Assembly: GCA_001464315.1 (NCBI GenBank)
Contig: LNFK01000033.1
Span: 22,516-86,515, forward strand
DNA length: 64,000 bases
Origin: Sphingomonadales bacterium Ga0077559
GTDB taxonomy: Bacteria > Pseudomonadota > Alphaproteobacteria > Sphingomonadales > Sphingomonadaceae
Direction: 5' to 3'
The notes below the pieces were generated by a model. It was given only the letters and a program-made list of their open reading frames with translations. It was not told where the DNA came from and searched no databases. The translations under genes and the position numbers were made by a program. Below are positions 9,039-18,974 of the stretch, in pieces (positions within the stretch are counted from its first letter, which is position 1; each line of letters opens with the position of its first letter).

Positions 9039-11327
9039 ATGCAGGAAAATCAGGTCCAGAACGAACCCCCTTGGTTGCGGGGGCTAAACCCGCCCCAGCG
9101 TGAGGCGGTGCTTACCACCGAAGGCCCAGTACTGCTGCTCGCAGGCGCGGGCACCGGCAAGACGGCGGCGCTCACAGCAAGGATGGCGCAAATCCTGTAT
9201 TCGCGGCTCGCCTGGCCCTCCGAAATCCTCGCGGTGACCTTCACCAACAAGGCAGCGCGCGAGATGCGCGAGCGGATCGGCGCCATGGTCGGCGAAGCGG
9301 TTGAGGGCATGCCGTGGCTTGGTACTTTCCACTCGATTGGCGCGAAAATACTCCGCCGCCACGCCGAAATTATCGGCCTGCAAAGTAACTTCACGATCAT
9401 CGACATGGATGATCAAAACCGCCTGCTTAAACAGCTTATCCAGTCTGAGGATATCGACGACAAACGATTTCCGGCAAAGCAACTCGCCGGCCTGCTCGAC
9501 AAATGGAAGAATGCGGGAAAATCGCCCGCCGACCTCGACGCCGCTGACGATGAGGCCTTCGCCAATGGCAAGGGCAAGAAGATGTACGCGCTGTATCAAG
9601 CCCGCCTGCTTGCGCTCAACGCCTGCGATTTCGGCGACTTGCTGCTGCACGGGCTGAACCTGCTCAAGAATAACCGCGACATCCTCGAGAAATATCAGAG
9701 CGAGTTCAAATATATCCTCGTCGATGAATATCAGGACACCAACGCCGTCCAATATCTCTGGCTTCGTTTGCTCGCGCAAAAGCGCAAGAATATCTGCTGC
9801 GTCGGCGATGACGACCAGAGCATCTATTCATGGCGCGGCGCGGAGGTTGCGAACATCCTGCGTTTCGAGAAAGACTTCCCGGGCGCAAAGATCATCAAGC
9901 TTGAGCAAAATTACCGAAGCACACCGCATATCCTCGCCGCAGCATCGGGCCTGATTGATGCGAACAGCAGCCGCCTCGGCAAGACCTTATGGACCGAACT
10001 CGACGAAGGCGAAAAGGTCCGCATCATAGGCGTGTGGGACGGCCCCGAAGAAGCACGCCGCGTCGGTGAGGAGATCGAGAGCCTTCAGTTCAAGGGCGAA
10101 AGCCTCGATTCCGTCGCCATCCTCGTGCGCGCGCAGCACCAGACGCGCGAATTTGAGGACCGGTTCATTCAGGTCGGGCTCAACTACCGCATCGTCGGCG
10201 GTTTCCGCTTTTACGAACGCGCCGAAATCCGCGATGCCATCGCTTATCTGCGCGTGGTCAACCAACCCGCCGACGATCTCGCTTTCGAACGCATCGTCAA
10301 TGTGCCGAAACGCGGCATTGGGGATAAGGCTGTGGAAAAGATCCACATCGTCGCCCGCGCCGAACGCGCGCCGCTGTCGATCGCTGCTGCCCGCCTTGTC
10401 GGCACCGACGAGCTGACCGGCAAGGCGCGCAAGTCATTGGCCGACCTCGTCGTCGACATCGCACGTTGGCGCGACGAGGCATCACGCTCGACGCCCGCCG
10501 ACCTGACGCGCATCATCATGGACGAAAGCGGCTACACTTCCGTTTTGCAAGCCGAACGCAGCGTCGAGGCCTCGGGCCGCCTCGAAAACCTGAACGAACT
10601 TGCGCGCGCGATGGAGGAATATGAAACGCTCGGTGATTTCCTCGAGCATGTCAGCCTGGTGATGGACAATGACCGCGGCGACACCGGCGCGAGCATCACA
10701 ATCATGACCATCCACGCCGCAAAGGGCCTAGAATATGACAATGTGTTTCTGGTCGGGTGGGAAGACGGCATCTTCCCCTCACAACGCGCGCTCGACGAAG
10801 GTGGGCTGGCGTCACTGGAGGAAGAACGCCGCCTGGCCTATGTCGCGATCACGCGGGCAAAGCGCAAATGCACGATCATCCACGCAGCCAACCGCCGCAT
10901 TTACGGCCAGTGGACCAGCAGCATCCCAAGCCGCTTCATCGAAGAACTCCCGCTCGACCATATCGAGGCAGAGCAAACGATGACCGGCGGCGCGTCCCTA
11001 TGGCGCGCAAATTGGAATGAACAGGCCGACCCTTTCGCGCATCTGGCTGCCGCGAACCAAGGCCGCAGCAACGCAAGAGGCCCCGGCTGGCAACGCGCGG
11101 CGACGAGTGGAGGGTTCAATCCAAGACCGCAGCGCGTGGCTGAAAACACGCGGAGCGCGGTGAGTTTGGGCAACAAGGGCCGAAGCGACCTGAGCGTCGG
11201 GATGCGCGTGTTCCACGAGAAGTTCGGTTATGGCGAGATTGCGGAGATTGAAGGCAACAAGCTGGAGATCGACTTCGAAAAGGCCGGACGGAAGCGGGTT
11301 ATGGATAGTTTTGTGAGCGTGGGGTGA
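9039..11327 (+). CDS. uvrD: UvrD/PcrA-type ATP-dependent DNA helicase
   Basis: A 762-residue superfamily 1A helicase, expected to unwind DNA 3'-to-5' in nucleotide excision or mismatch repair and to displace proteins from DNA. It has the Walker A motif AGAGTGKT, motif Ia FTNKAAREMRERI, the DEYQDTN Walker B box, motif III GDDDQSIYSWRGA, QNYRS (motif IV), TIHAAKGLEYDNVFL (motif V) and VAITRAKR (motif VI). A short Tudor-like tail (FHEKFGYGEI ... DSFVSVG) resembles PcrA/UvrD C-termini. ATG at 9039 is preferred to the upstream in-frame TTG at 9003. Confidence 0.94.
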   Translation: MQENQVQNEPPWLRGLNPPQREAVLTTEGPVLLLAGAGTGKTAALTARMAQILYSRLAWPSEILAVTFTNKAAREMRERIGAMVGEAVEGMPWLGTFHSIGAKILRRHAEIIGLQSNFTIIDMDDQNRLLKQLIQSEDIDDKRFPAKQLAGLLDKWKNAGKSPADLDAADDEAFANGKGKKMYALYQARLLALNACDFGDLLLHGLNLLKNNRDILEKYQSEFKYILVDEYQDTNAVQYLWLRLLAQKRKNICCVGDDDQSIYSWRGAEVANILRFEKDFPGAKIIKLEQNYRSTPHILAAASGLIDANSSRLGKTLWTELDEGEKVRIIGVWDGPEEARRVGEEIESLQFKGESLDSVAILVRAQHQTREFEDRFIQVGLNYRIVGGFRFYERAEIRDAIAYLRVVNQPADDLAFERIVNVPKRGIGDKAVEKIHIVARAERAPLSIAAARLVGTDELTGKARKSLADLVVDIARWRDEASRSTPADLTRIIMDESGYTSVLQAERSVEASGRLENLNELARAMEEYETLGDFLEHVSLVMDNDRGDTGASITIMTIHAAKGLEYDNVFLVGWEDGIFPSQRALDEGGLASLEEERRLAYVAITRAKRKCTIIHAANRRIYGQWTSSIPSRFIEELPLDHIEAEQTMTGGASLWRANWNEQADPFAHLAAANQGRSNARGPGWQRAATSGGFNPRPQRVAENTRSAVSLGNKGRSDLSVGMRVFHEKFGYGEIAEIEGNKLEIDFEKAGRKRVMDSFVSVG

Positions 11328-11504
11328 GGAACGGCTGTTCTGCATATTATCATTTTTAAGAATCACAACGACATTAGCTTAAGCAATCAATTCTCCAAAC
11401 CAGCAGCCAGATTTTATCGCCTTGCCCCTAAATTCATTGAATAATTTTCCGTAATCCAGATGTCGCCTTGTATCGGCGCAACCATTTGGACTGTGACCAG
11501 CGAT

Positions 11505-12158
11505 ATGAGTTTAAATCAGCCAATCCTCTCTCCGCTGCCCCTTGCGGAATCCTTCGAAGCGGCAATTGTGGATCGTCGGAAAGCGGAACGGCAGTTATCG
11601 GTTTTTCTCTCCGCAAAATTGATGGTCAATGCCTTGGAGTGTCCGTGCCGGATTCAGAACCTATCTTCCCATGGAGCCAAGATCGAAACGCCGCTGGATT
11701 TGCGCATTGCAGAAGCAGTGACGATCGAGTTTCGGTCTGACCTTATTGCGCAGGGAAAGGTCCGGTGGCGGCAGGATAGTTCCGCAGGAATCGAATTCGC
11801 CGACAGATTTGATATCGACCGGCTGCTGAAAAGAATTATGCCTACCATATCTCGAGTGAAGCCGCGATCGCCGCGTTACCAATGCGCCATTGCAGCGACA
11901 ATCACCAATGATGACGTCGATTATCTGTGTGAGGTCATCGATATCTCGACATCAGGATTGAAAGTATCCGGCTCAGGTCGATTGCGTCGTGGCGAAATCG
12001 TCACGGTTAAGGTCGAAGCCCTGCCACCGCATAAGGCGAAAGTGATTTGGTTTGAAGGCGATCATTGCGGCCTCAAGCTGCAAAACCCCTTCACCTATGA
12101 CGAAATCAGAGGGCGGCTGCTTATGGGGTTACCACTTACAGTTGGTGGCCGCTCGTGA
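11505..12158 (+). CDS. Tandem PilZ-domain protein (c-di-GMP receptor)
   Basis: A soluble protein with two PilZ domains and nothing else. Domain 1 has the RKAER (RxxxR) and NLSSHG (N/DxSxxG) c-di-GMP motifs. Domain 2 has RVKPR (RxxxR) and DISTSG (DxSxxG). Both look able to bind ligand. It ends in a GTGA overlap with an HD-GYP phosphodiesterase gene, so receptor and probable degrading enzyme are made together. The output is unknown. An in-frame ATG at 11460 would add 15 residues; 11505 fits the domain boundary better, but neither has a strong ribosome-binding site. Confidence 0.85.
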   Translation: MSLNQPILSPLPLAESFEAAIVDRRKAERQLSVFLSAKLMVNALECPCRIQNLSSHGAKIETPLDLRIAEAVTIEFRSDLIAQGKVRWRQDSSAGIEFADRFDIDRLLKRIMPTISRVKPRSPRYQCAIAATITNDDVDYLCEVIDISTSGLKVSGSGRLRRGEIVTVKVEALPPHKAKVIWFEGDHCGLKLQNPFTYDEIRGRLLMGLPLTVGGRS

Positions 12159-13414
12159 TTGTTCGCGTGCCAATCGATCAATTGCAAATTGGTATGTTTG
12201 TGCACGAGCTTGACCTGTCCTGGCACCGCCATCCCTTTCTGTTCAACAAATTCACGCTGCGATCCCAAAGAGAGATTGACGCGATTTCGGAAACTGGCCT
12301 GCAATTTGTGGCCGTCGATATCACTAGGGGCATTGCGCCGCCCAAAATGCCCGGGCGAAAAACCGTTGGAGTCTCCGGTACCCGGCTCGATTCATCATCA
12401 GCTGCCGCTCAACCTGCCCGGCCGATTCCGCCAATATGCTCCAAGCTGGATCATGAACAGGAAGTGCGCAAGGCATCAAAACTCATCAGCAAGTCAAAAA
12501 AGTCAGTGCTTAAATTGTTCGATGATGCTCGCCTTGGCAGAGCGGTAAACCACAAGAAAATGGTGCCGCTGATCGACCAGATTCTGGAAACCGTCGACAA
12601 GGACCCGTCGATCATCCTCAATGTTGCGCGGCTCAAAACGAAGGACGAATATACTTATCTACATTCGGTTTCGGTCTGCGCACTGATGATGAATTTCGCG
12701 CGAAGGCTCAATCTGGGCGAGGATAAGGTGCGCGAACTCGGTATGGCGGGAATGCTTCACGACGTGGGAAAAATGGTCGTTCCCGAAATGATTCTGAACA
12801 AGCCGGGAAGGCTTGAGAATGACGAAATCGATATCGTCAGAACGCATCCTGCGATGGGGCACCAGATTTTATCCGCGTCCAAAAACATCCACCCCACAGC
12901 GCTTGACGTCTGCCTAAATCACCACGAAAAAATGGATGGAACGGGCTACCCTAGCAAGCTCGACGGCAATGAGCTCAGCCTTGCCGCGCGCATGGCGGCG
13001 ATATGCGACGTCTATGATGCCGTTACCTCGCAACGATCATATAATCAGCCATGGAGCGCATCGGAAGCTTTGGCGAGAATGCAGCAATGGACCGGCCATT
13101 TCGACCAGATTTTATTGCGTTCATTCATCGAAAGCCTCGGCATCATGCCCAAGGGATCGGTCGTCCGGCTTAGCAACCGTTCTTTGGCGATCGTAATCGG
13201 CGAAGACCCAGGTGATTTTGCGCAAGCCAAGGTGCGATCATTCTACGACCTTGAACGGCGAGACACAATCAATCCGTGCGACATTCAGCTTTCAAGAGCG
13301 CGACCCGATGTGAGTATCGTCTGTCAGGAAGATCCTAAAAAATTCGGTTTCAAGGATGATGAGCTTGTTGCGATCGCCGCCCTCGAAAATGTCCGAACGC
13401 TGGATTTGCTATAG
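12155..13414 (+). CDS. HD-GYP cyclic-di-GMP phosphodiesterase with DUF3391
   Basis: A 419-residue protein. Residues about 1-110 form a DUF3391-type N-terminal domain (IDQLQIGMFVHELD). An HD-GYP domain follows, with His-Asp at 202-203 (LHDVGK), HPAMGH near 231-236 and HHEKMDGTGYP at 256-266. All the metal-binding and GYP residues are present, so it should hydrolyse c-di-GMP. It starts at a GTG that overlaps the stop of the tandem-PilZ gene (GTGA), indicating translational coupling. Confidence 0.92.
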   Translation: MIVRVPIDQLQIGMFVHELDLSWHRHPFLFNKFTLRSQREIDAISETGLQFVAVDITRGIAPPKMPGRKTVGVSGTRLDSSSAAAQPARPIPPICSKLDHEQEVRKASKLISKSKKSVLKLFDDARLGRAVNHKKMVPLIDQILETVDKDPSIILNVARLKTKDEYTYLHSVSVCALMMNFARRLNLGEDKVRELGMAGMLHDVGKMVVPEMILNKPGRLENDEIDIVRTHPAMGHQILSASKNIHPTALDVCLNHHEKMDGTGYPSKLDGNELSLAARMAAICDVYDAVTSQRSYNQPWSASEALARMQQWTGHFDQILLRSFIESLGIMPKGSVVRLSNRSLAIVIGEDPGDFAQAKVRSFYDLERRDTINPCDIQLSRARPDVSIVCQEDPKKFGFKDDELVAIAALENVRTLDLL

Positions 13415-13574
13415 TGCTTAAAACTCCGGCATCGCTCGGTCCGAGCTCTGGCGCGCTGCCAAAATCAACGCCTTTAACCGCTCCCCCTGCAAACCAGGCT
13501 GGACGATTGCACTGATGGAACTTGGCTGCCCCTCGCCCGTTTGCCTTGCTCCCCCTTTCCCAAGGAACAATCGT

Positions 13575-14465
13575 ATGGCCTATGCAGAAACCCGTGACGG
13601 CACCAAAATCTATTACAAGGATTGGGGCGCCGGCAATCCCGTCATCCTGATCCATGGCTGGCCCTTGTCGTCGGACAGCTGGGACGCTGTTGCCGATGCG
13701 CTCGCCAATGCCGGGCACCGCGTCATTGCCTATGACCGGCGCGGGTTCGGGCGGTCGGACCAGATGTGGGACGGCTATGATTATGATACGTTTGCCGACG
13801 ATCTGGCCGATGTTATGAAGGCGAGCGGCGCGACCGAGAATGTGACTTTGGTCGGCTTCTCGATGGGCGGCGGCGAAGTCGCGCGCTATATGTCGCTGCA
13901 CAATGGCGCGGGCGTGGTTCGCGCGGCGCTAATCGCGTCGGTGGTGCCTTATATGCTGCAGACTGACGATAATCCCGACGGCGTTCCTCAGGAAACATTC
14001 GAACAGATGACGCAGGGCATGCTCGATGACCGGCCAGCGTTCATGAAAACATTCCTCAACGACTTTTTCGGCGTCGGCTGGCTAAGCAAACCCGTAAGTA
14101 GCGCGGTGCTCGACTGGGCATGGGGCTTGACAATGCAAGCGGGGTTGCGGCCGACGCTTAAGGCTGCCGAGGCGTTTGCGACCACCGATTTTCGCGGTGA
14201 CCTGCCTTCGATCAATGTCCCGACGCTGATCATCCACGGCACTGCGGACAAAACCGTGCCGATCGATGCCACTGCGCGCATGGCGGCTTCGCTGATCGAT
14301 GATGTCCAGCTCGTCGAATATGAAGGTTCGCCGCACGGGATTTTCGAAACCGACCGGGACCGACTGATCGGCGACCTTATGGCGTTTTTGAACAATGAAG
14401 ACGTAGGCGTGCATGAAATTCAGGAGCAGTTGATCGACCCGGTTCTGCCGATGGGCACCTTTTAA
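13575..14465 (+). CDS. Alpha/beta hydrolase, non-haem haloperoxidase-like
   Basis: A 296-residue alpha/beta hydrolase. Features are the oxyanion strand HGWPLSSDSW, YDRRGFGRSD, the nucleophile elbow GFSMGG (Ser96), IIHGTADKTVP with the acid Asp, and the SPHGIF catalytic His. These match the cofactor-free chloroperoxidase/esterase branch. Natural substrate unknown; such enzymes are usually esterases or perhydrolases. The ATG at 13575 is chosen, because the 20 residues encoded upstream (from an ATG at 13515) are not family-like. A perfect hairpin at 14478-14503 follows the gene. Confidence 0.9.
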   Translation: MAYAETRDGTKIYYKDWGAGNPVILIHGWPLSSDSWDAVADALANAGHRVIAYDRRGFGRSDQMWDGYDYDTFADDLADVMKASGATENVTLVGFSMGGGEVARYMSLHNGAGVVRAALIASVVPYMLQTDDNPDGVPQETFEQMTQGMLDDRPAFMKTFLNDFFGVGWLSKPVSSAVLDWAWGLTMQAGLRPTLKAAEAFATTDFRGDLPSINVPTLIIHGTADKTVPIDATARMAASLIDDVQLVEYEGSPHGIFETDRDRLIGDLMAFLNNEDVGVHEIQEQLIDPVLPMGTF

Positions 14466-14477
14466 TTCAGCAATCGC

Positions 14478-14503
14478 GCCGGGCACGACGAACCGTGCCC
14501 GGC
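14478..14503. terminator. Strong hairpin after the hydrolase gene
   Basis: Perfect 10-bp arms GCCGGGCACG and CGTGCCCGGC around a six-base loop, 13 bp after the hydrolase stop. There is no T-run, so it may be a weak terminator or an mRNA 3'-end stabiliser. Confidence 0.5.
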
Positions 14504-14585
14504 ATGCGATGACCTATTGTCAACTAAATTAGTTATGATACGACATTACATGGCGACATCGAGTCGCTGTAATGGAGAGAATGTC

Positions 14586-15509
14586 ATGCAAAGACATAGC
14601 GCGTATCTCATCTTAGTCCCCACCCTCCTCCTCGCCGCCTGTTCAGGCGGTGGCGGAGGCGCTAATGAAGAAGCCATTGCCGAGACCGTTACAAGCGACG
14701 TCGTGCAAATGGGAATGCCACAAGAGGCCGCTGACGCATCGGCGATGAAGCCACCTGGTATCCCCGCCAGCGCCGCCCCAAACCTGGCCTTTGAATATCG
14801 CTACGCCTTCAAGCTGCCCGACGAGAAAATCGGCGCTGTGCAGGAGGAGCATGCCGAGGCCTGCGAAGTACTTGGTTCGGCGCGGTGCCAGATTATCGAC
14901 TATAAATATGATCAGGCAGACGAGAATGATGTCGAAGCGATGCTCGCCTTCAAACTCGACCCCGCCATTGCCCGCAAGTTCGGCCGCGATGCCATTGCCA
15001 GCGTCGAAAAGGCCGAGGGAGTGCTTGCCGACGGCAATGTTACTGGAACCAATGTCGGCGGGCAAATCGAGGACTCGCAGGGGCGCAGCGCGTTGCTGCA
15101 GGCACAGTTGGAGCGGCTCGAGCAACGTCTAAAAGTCAAGCTGCCGCCCAAGGAACGCGCGTCGTTGCAGGAACGCGCCGAGGAAATCCGGCGTGAGCTC
15201 GATAATGAGGCCAATGGCCGCGGAAAGGGTGAGATTCAGCTCGCGATGACACCAGTGCAATTCACCTACACCAGCGACGGCGGCGTTCCGGGCTTTGGCA
15301 AGGATAATCCCTTCGCCAGTGCATTCGACGTCAGCGCGACCAGCTTTGCGACAATGATCAGCTTTGTGCTGATGATCGCGGGGGCGCTAGCGCCTTGGGC
15401 GTTGTTGTTGTTCCTTGTGGTGCTCGCTTTGCGCTCCAACGCCGCAAGCGGCATCCGCCGATGGTGGAACCGGAATACGCCGCTCGCCGACCAGCCTGCC
15501 AATGACTAG
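14586..15509 (+). CDS. DUF4349 lipoprotein
   Basis: A 307-residue predicted lipoprotein. The signal peptide ends in a lipobox (LLLAAC, Cys near 18), followed by a Gly-rich linker. The central part is a DUF4349-type domain with a coiled-coil stretch (ALLQAQLERLEQRL to QERAEEIRREL). A membrane segment near the C-terminus (about 264-288) is followed by a basic tail. DUF4349 proteins are of unknown function. The ATG at 14586 is chosen because it begins the signal peptide; the frame is open upstream to a TTG at 14517 without sensible content. Confidence 0.85.
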   Translation: MQRHSAYLILVPTLLLAACSGGGGGANEEAIAETVTSDVVQMGMPQEAADASAMKPPGIPASAAPNLAFEYRYAFKLPDEKIGAVQEEHAEACEVLGSARCQIIDYKYDQADENDVEAMLAFKLDPAIARKFGRDAIASVEKAEGVLADGNVTGTNVGGQIEDSQGRSALLQAQLERLEQRLKVKLPPKERASLQERAEEIRRELDNEANGRGKGEIQLAMTPVQFTYTSDGGVPGFGKDNPFASAFDVSATSFATMISFVLMIAGALAPWALLLFLVVLALRSNAASGIRRWWNRNTPLADQPAND

Positions 15510-15542
15510 GCAAGGCTAAGATAAAATGCCAAGGCTTCGGCG

Positions 15543-16682
15543 ATGAACATTGCATCCATCATCGCCGAAGCCCGCGCAGCCTTGCAGCGCCGCGACGGAG
15601 CGCAAGCCAGACGCTTGCTTGGCGAGCTCAATGATACAGACATGCCGTGGATATTGCTCGCACAGGTATGCAACGCAACGGGCGATACTACGGGCGAAGA
15701 ATTGGCTCTGCAAAGGCAATTGGAGACCGAACCTCGCCATTTACCCGCGCTGATCCTGACTGGTGAATTGAAGGCGCGGCTGGGCGATGACCGTGCTGCC
15801 AATTCCTTTTTTCAGGCGGCGCTCAATCAGGCTGGGGTAATGTCCGATGTCCCTGCAGCACTTCATCCGATGCTGGTGCGCGCGCAGGAATTTATCGCGA
15901 CAACGCAGAAACGCTTCGAAAGCCATTTGCTCGAACAACTGAACAAGAGTGGTCTTGCCAGCGAGGGCCGTGTTGGCACAGCCATCGACATGCTGCTCGG
16001 CAAGAAGCAGCTGTATTTGCAAGAGCCATCGAGTTTCTATTTCCCTGGCCTCCCGCAGCGACAATTTTACGAGCGTGATGAATTTGAGTGGCTGGCAGAC
16101 GTCGAAGCCGCCGTTCCAGCCATGCGTGACGAATTGCTCTCGGTGCTGGCCGACGGTGAGGATTTTGCGCCCTATGTCGAGGCCAGTGGCGATCGCCCGC
16201 GCGCGGCCAACTCGCTGCTTGACGACCCCAGTTGGGGTGCGTTTTATTTTTGGCGTAACGGCAAAAGGGTTGCCGAAAATACCAACAGATGTCCGGCAAC
16301 GACGGCTGCGCTTGAGCTCGCGCCGATGCCGGACATCGACCAACGCTCACCGATCGCTTTGTGGTCTCTGCTCAAATCGGGCACGCATATCCAGCCGCAT
16401 CACGGTTTATTGAACACCCGCCTGATCTGCCATGTGCCATTGATCGTCCCTGGCGATTGCGCACTTCGTGTCGGCAACGAGACGCGCGAATGGCGCGAGG
16501 GAGAGGCTCTGATTTTTGACGACAGTTTTGAGCATGAGGCGTGGAACCGCAGCGGCACCTCCCGCGTCGTTTTATTGTTCGAAATCTGGAGGCCTGAAAT
16601 TTCGGTGGAAGAACGCGCCGCGCTGACCGCTATCTTCGAGACAATCAACGACTATCAAGGTGTACCCGAAGACCGTGGATAA
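15543..16682 (+). CDS. TPR plus aspartyl/asparaginyl beta-hydroxylase-family protein
   Basis: A 379-residue protein. The N-terminal ~120 residues look like tetratricopeptide-type helices (ALQRRDGAQARRLLGEL ... LKARLGDDRAANSFFQAAL). The C-terminal ~200 residues match the aspartyl/asparaginyl beta-hydroxylase fold, a 2-oxoglutarate/Fe(II) oxygenase: GTHIQPHHG with an iron His, RLICHVPL, and DDSFEHEAWN with the second His, then RVVLLFEIWRPE. It probably hydroxylates a protein or small-molecule carboxylate; the target is unknown. The end overlaps the MFS gene by about 23 bp (8 bp if the later GTG is used). Confidence 0.88.
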   Translation: MNIASIIAEARAALQRRDGAQARRLLGELNDTDMPWILLAQVCNATGDTTGEELALQRQLETEPRHLPALILTGELKARLGDDRAANSFFQAALNQAGVMSDVPAALHPMLVRAQEFIATTQKRFESHLLEQLNKSGLASEGRVGTAIDMLLGKKQLYLQEPSSFYFPGLPQRQFYERDEFEWLADVEAAVPAMRDELLSVLADGEDFAPYVEASGDRPRAANSLLDDPSWGAFYFWRNGKRVAENTNRCPATTAALELAPMPDIDQRSPIALWSLLKSGTHIQPHHGLLNTRLICHVPLIVPGDCALRVGNETREWREGEALIFDDSFEHEAWNRSGTSRVVLLFEIWRPEISVEERAALTAIFETINDYQGVPEDRG

Positions 16683-18012
16683 AGCGAGCCCATCTCAACC
16701 AGATATCCATCCGCTATCGATACCCGACTTCCGCTTTTACTGGATGGCGCGGTTCATGGCAGTGTTGGCGACGATGGGTATGGTCGTGGTGATCGCTTAT
16801 CAGGCCTATGACATCGCGCGCAGCGATTATGGCATGTCGATCCGCGAGGCTTCGTTGCAGCTCGGTTTGCTCGGGCTGTTCCAGTTCATTCCCTTAGCGT
16901 TGCTGACGCCTGTTGCGGGCTGGGCGGCGGACCGGTGGGAGCGGCGGACCGTGGCCCGGGTGGCGAACAGCATCGATATGCTGGTCGCGCTGGCGTTGGG
17001 CTGGTTTACCTACAGCGATGGTCTGACATTGCCCCTCCTGTATATCTTTGCCGCATTGCATGGCGTTGCAAGGGTTTTCGTCGGACCTTCAATGTCTGCA
17101 ATTGCGCCGAACATCGTTCCGCCAGCGTCGTTACCGCGCGCCATCGCGATGAGCTCGATTGCCTGGCAGATCGGCTCGGTATTTGGACCAGCGGCTGGTG
17201 GATTGCTGTTTGCGGCAAACCCGTCGGCACCTTATTGGGCATCTGCTGCATTGCTATTGTTCGCTTCCATAAGCCTGAGCTGCGTCAAACCCGTCTTCCC
17301 TCCGCAAATGCATCGCGACATTCATCCGGTCCGCCAGATGATCGACGGCGTGCGCTATACTTGGTCAGAGCGTTTCTTGCTCGGCGCGATTACGCTCGAT
17401 CTGTTCGCGGTATTGCTGGCGGGTGCGACGGCAATGCTGCCCGTTTACGCGCGCGACATATTGATGGTGGGGCCGGACGGGCTTGGGCAATTGCGTGCGG
17501 CTCCAGCGGCGGGCGCGTCGCTAGTCGCACTAATACTCACATTCCGGCCATTGCGGCATAATGTCGGTAGCAAGATGCTATGGGCCGTGGTCGTCTTCGG
17601 ATTTGCGACTATCGGCTTTGGTCTCAGCCACGTGATCGGCGAGAATGTGTTCGGCAATGGCAGGATCGCAATGCTCCACATGGGTGCTGGCATGGCGGTG
17701 GCGCTTGTCATGCTGGTGTTACTTGGTGCGTCGGACATGCTCTCGGTCTATGTCCGCTCCTCATTGGTTCAACTAAATACCCCCGACGTCATGCGCGGAC
17801 GCGTCAGTTCGGTGTCGGGCCTTGCGATTTCCGCGTCAAACGAATTGGGTGAATTGCAATCGGGCCTCGCCGCAGCTTTACTTGGGCCGGTAGGAGCAGT
17901 TGTTTTTGGCGGCGTCGGTGCCATAATGGTAACAGGCATATGGGCGTGGCTGTTCCCCGAACTCAAAAACGCCCGGACATTCGAGCCGCAATATAGAGGA
18001 AAAAGTCCATGA
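16660..18012 (+). CDS. MFS transporter, EntS-like
   Basis: A protein of about 450 residues with around 12 hydrophobic segments, of the MFS branch that includes the enterobactin exporter EntS ([18 protein letters not shown] in loop 2-3, [17 protein letters not shown]). Likely an exporter; substrate unknown. No ATG is available: the start is GTG at 16660 or GTG at 16675, both inside the end of the preceding hydroxylase gene. Its stop overlaps the cysK start (ATGA), suggesting an operon of hydroxylase, carrier and cysteine synthase. Confidence 0.85.
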   Translation: MYPKTVDKASPSQPDIHPLSIPDFRFYWMARFMAVLATMGMVVVIAYQAYDIARSDYGMSIREASLQLGLLGLFQFIPLALLTPVAGWAADRWERRTVARVANSIDMLVALALGWFTYSDGLTLPLLYIFAALHGVARVFVGPSMSAIAPNIVPPASLPRAIAMSSIAWQIGSVFGPAAGGLLFAANPSAPYWASAALLLFASISLSCVKPVFPPQMHRDIHPVRQMIDGVRYTWSERFLLGAITLDLFAVLLAGATAMLPVYARDILMVGPDGLGQLRAAPAAGASLVALILTFRPLRHNVGSKMLWAVVVFGFATIGFGLSHVIGENVFGNGRIAMLHMGAGMAVALVMLVLLGASDMLSVYVRSSLVQLNTPDVMRGRVSSVSGLAISASNELGELQSGLAAALLGPVGAVVFGGVGAIMVTGIWAWLFPELKNARTFEPQYRGKSP

Positions 18013-18929
18013 AAGCACAATCCATCCTCGAAACCATTGGTAACAGCCCGCACATAAGGCTGAACCGGATGTTTCCAAACGCGGAAGTCTGGGTGAAGTC
18101 GGAGCGATCCAACCCGGGCGGCTCGATCAAGGACCGTATCGGTCTCGCGATGATCGAGGCGGCAGAAAAGGATGGAAGCCTGAAACCCGGCGGCACGATT
18201 ATTGAGCCCACCTCCGGTAACACTGGTGTTGGGCTTGCAATGGTTGCGGCGGTTAAGGGCTATAGGCTTATCCTCGTCATGCCCGAATCGATGTCACTCG
18301 AGCGGCGCCGGTTGATGCTCGCTTATGGTGCGAGTTTTGACCTTACGCCGCGCGAAAAAGGCATGAAAGGCGCGATTGAACGTGCGATGGAACTGGTTGC
18401 CGGAACGGCTAATTCTTGGATGCCGCAGCAGTTTGAGAACCCCGCGAACATCGATGTACATGTCCGGACGACTTCGCAGGAAATCCTTGCAGACTTTGCC
18501 GATGCGCCAATTGATGCGCTGATTACCGGAGTAGGTACTGGTGGTCATATCACCGGCTGCGCCGAAGTGTTGAAGAAGGCTTGGCCGAGTATGAAAGTGT
18601 TCGCGGTGGAGCCTACGCTTTCTCCGGTCATCAGCGGCGGTCAACCTGGCCCGCATGCCATTCAGGGTATCGGCGCTGGCTTCATACCAGCCAACCTTCA
18701 CACTGCGTTGTTAGACGGCGTGATTCAAGTAGACCCTGAGACGGCGAAAGAACATGCGCGCCGTGCGGCACGGGAAGAGGGTATGCTCGTAGGCATTTCG
18801 TCAGGCGCGACGCTTGCCGCGATTGCACAGAAACTGCCTGATTTGCCAGCCGGAAGCCGCGTACTTGGCTTCAACTACGACACCGGCGAGCGCTATTTGT
18901 CAGTGCCAGACTTCCTACCCGTGGAATAA
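18009..18929 (+). CDS. cysK: Cysteine synthase A
   Basis: CysK makes L-cysteine from O-acetylserine and sulfide using PLP. The 306-residue protein has the PLP lysine in [10 protein letters not shown] (Lys41), the substrate loop [12 protein letters not shown], the phosphate-binding [10 protein letters not shown] and the C-terminal GISSGA. The start overlaps the MFS gene stop by four bases. A clear intrinsic terminator follows at 18937-18969. Confidence 0.95.
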   Translation: MKAQSILETIGNSPHIRLNRMFPNAEVWVKSERSNPGGSIKDRIGLAMIEAAEKDGSLKPGGTIIEPTSGNTGVGLAMVAAVKGYRLILVMPESMSLERRRLMLAYGASFDLTPREKGMKGAIERAMELVAGTANSWMPQQFENPANIDVHVRTTSQEILADFADAPIDALITGVGTGGHITGCAEVLKKAWPSMKVFAVEPTLSPVISGGQPGPHAIQGIGAGFIPANLHTALLDGVIQVDPETAKEHARRAAREEGMLVGISSGATLAAIAQKLPDLPAGSRVLGFNYDTGERYLSVPDFLPVE

Positions 18930-18936
18930 AAGAAAT

Positions 18937-18969
18937 GCGCCGGAGGGAATTGACCTCCTGCGCTTTTTT
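18937..18969 (+). terminator. Intrinsic terminator after cysK
   Basis: Arms GCGCCGGAGG and CCTCCTGCGC (one mismatch) are followed by six T. The opposite strand is also T-rich after the stem, so it may stop the convergent acyl-CoA dehydrogenase transcript too. Confidence 0.85.
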
Positions 18970-18974
18970 ATCCG

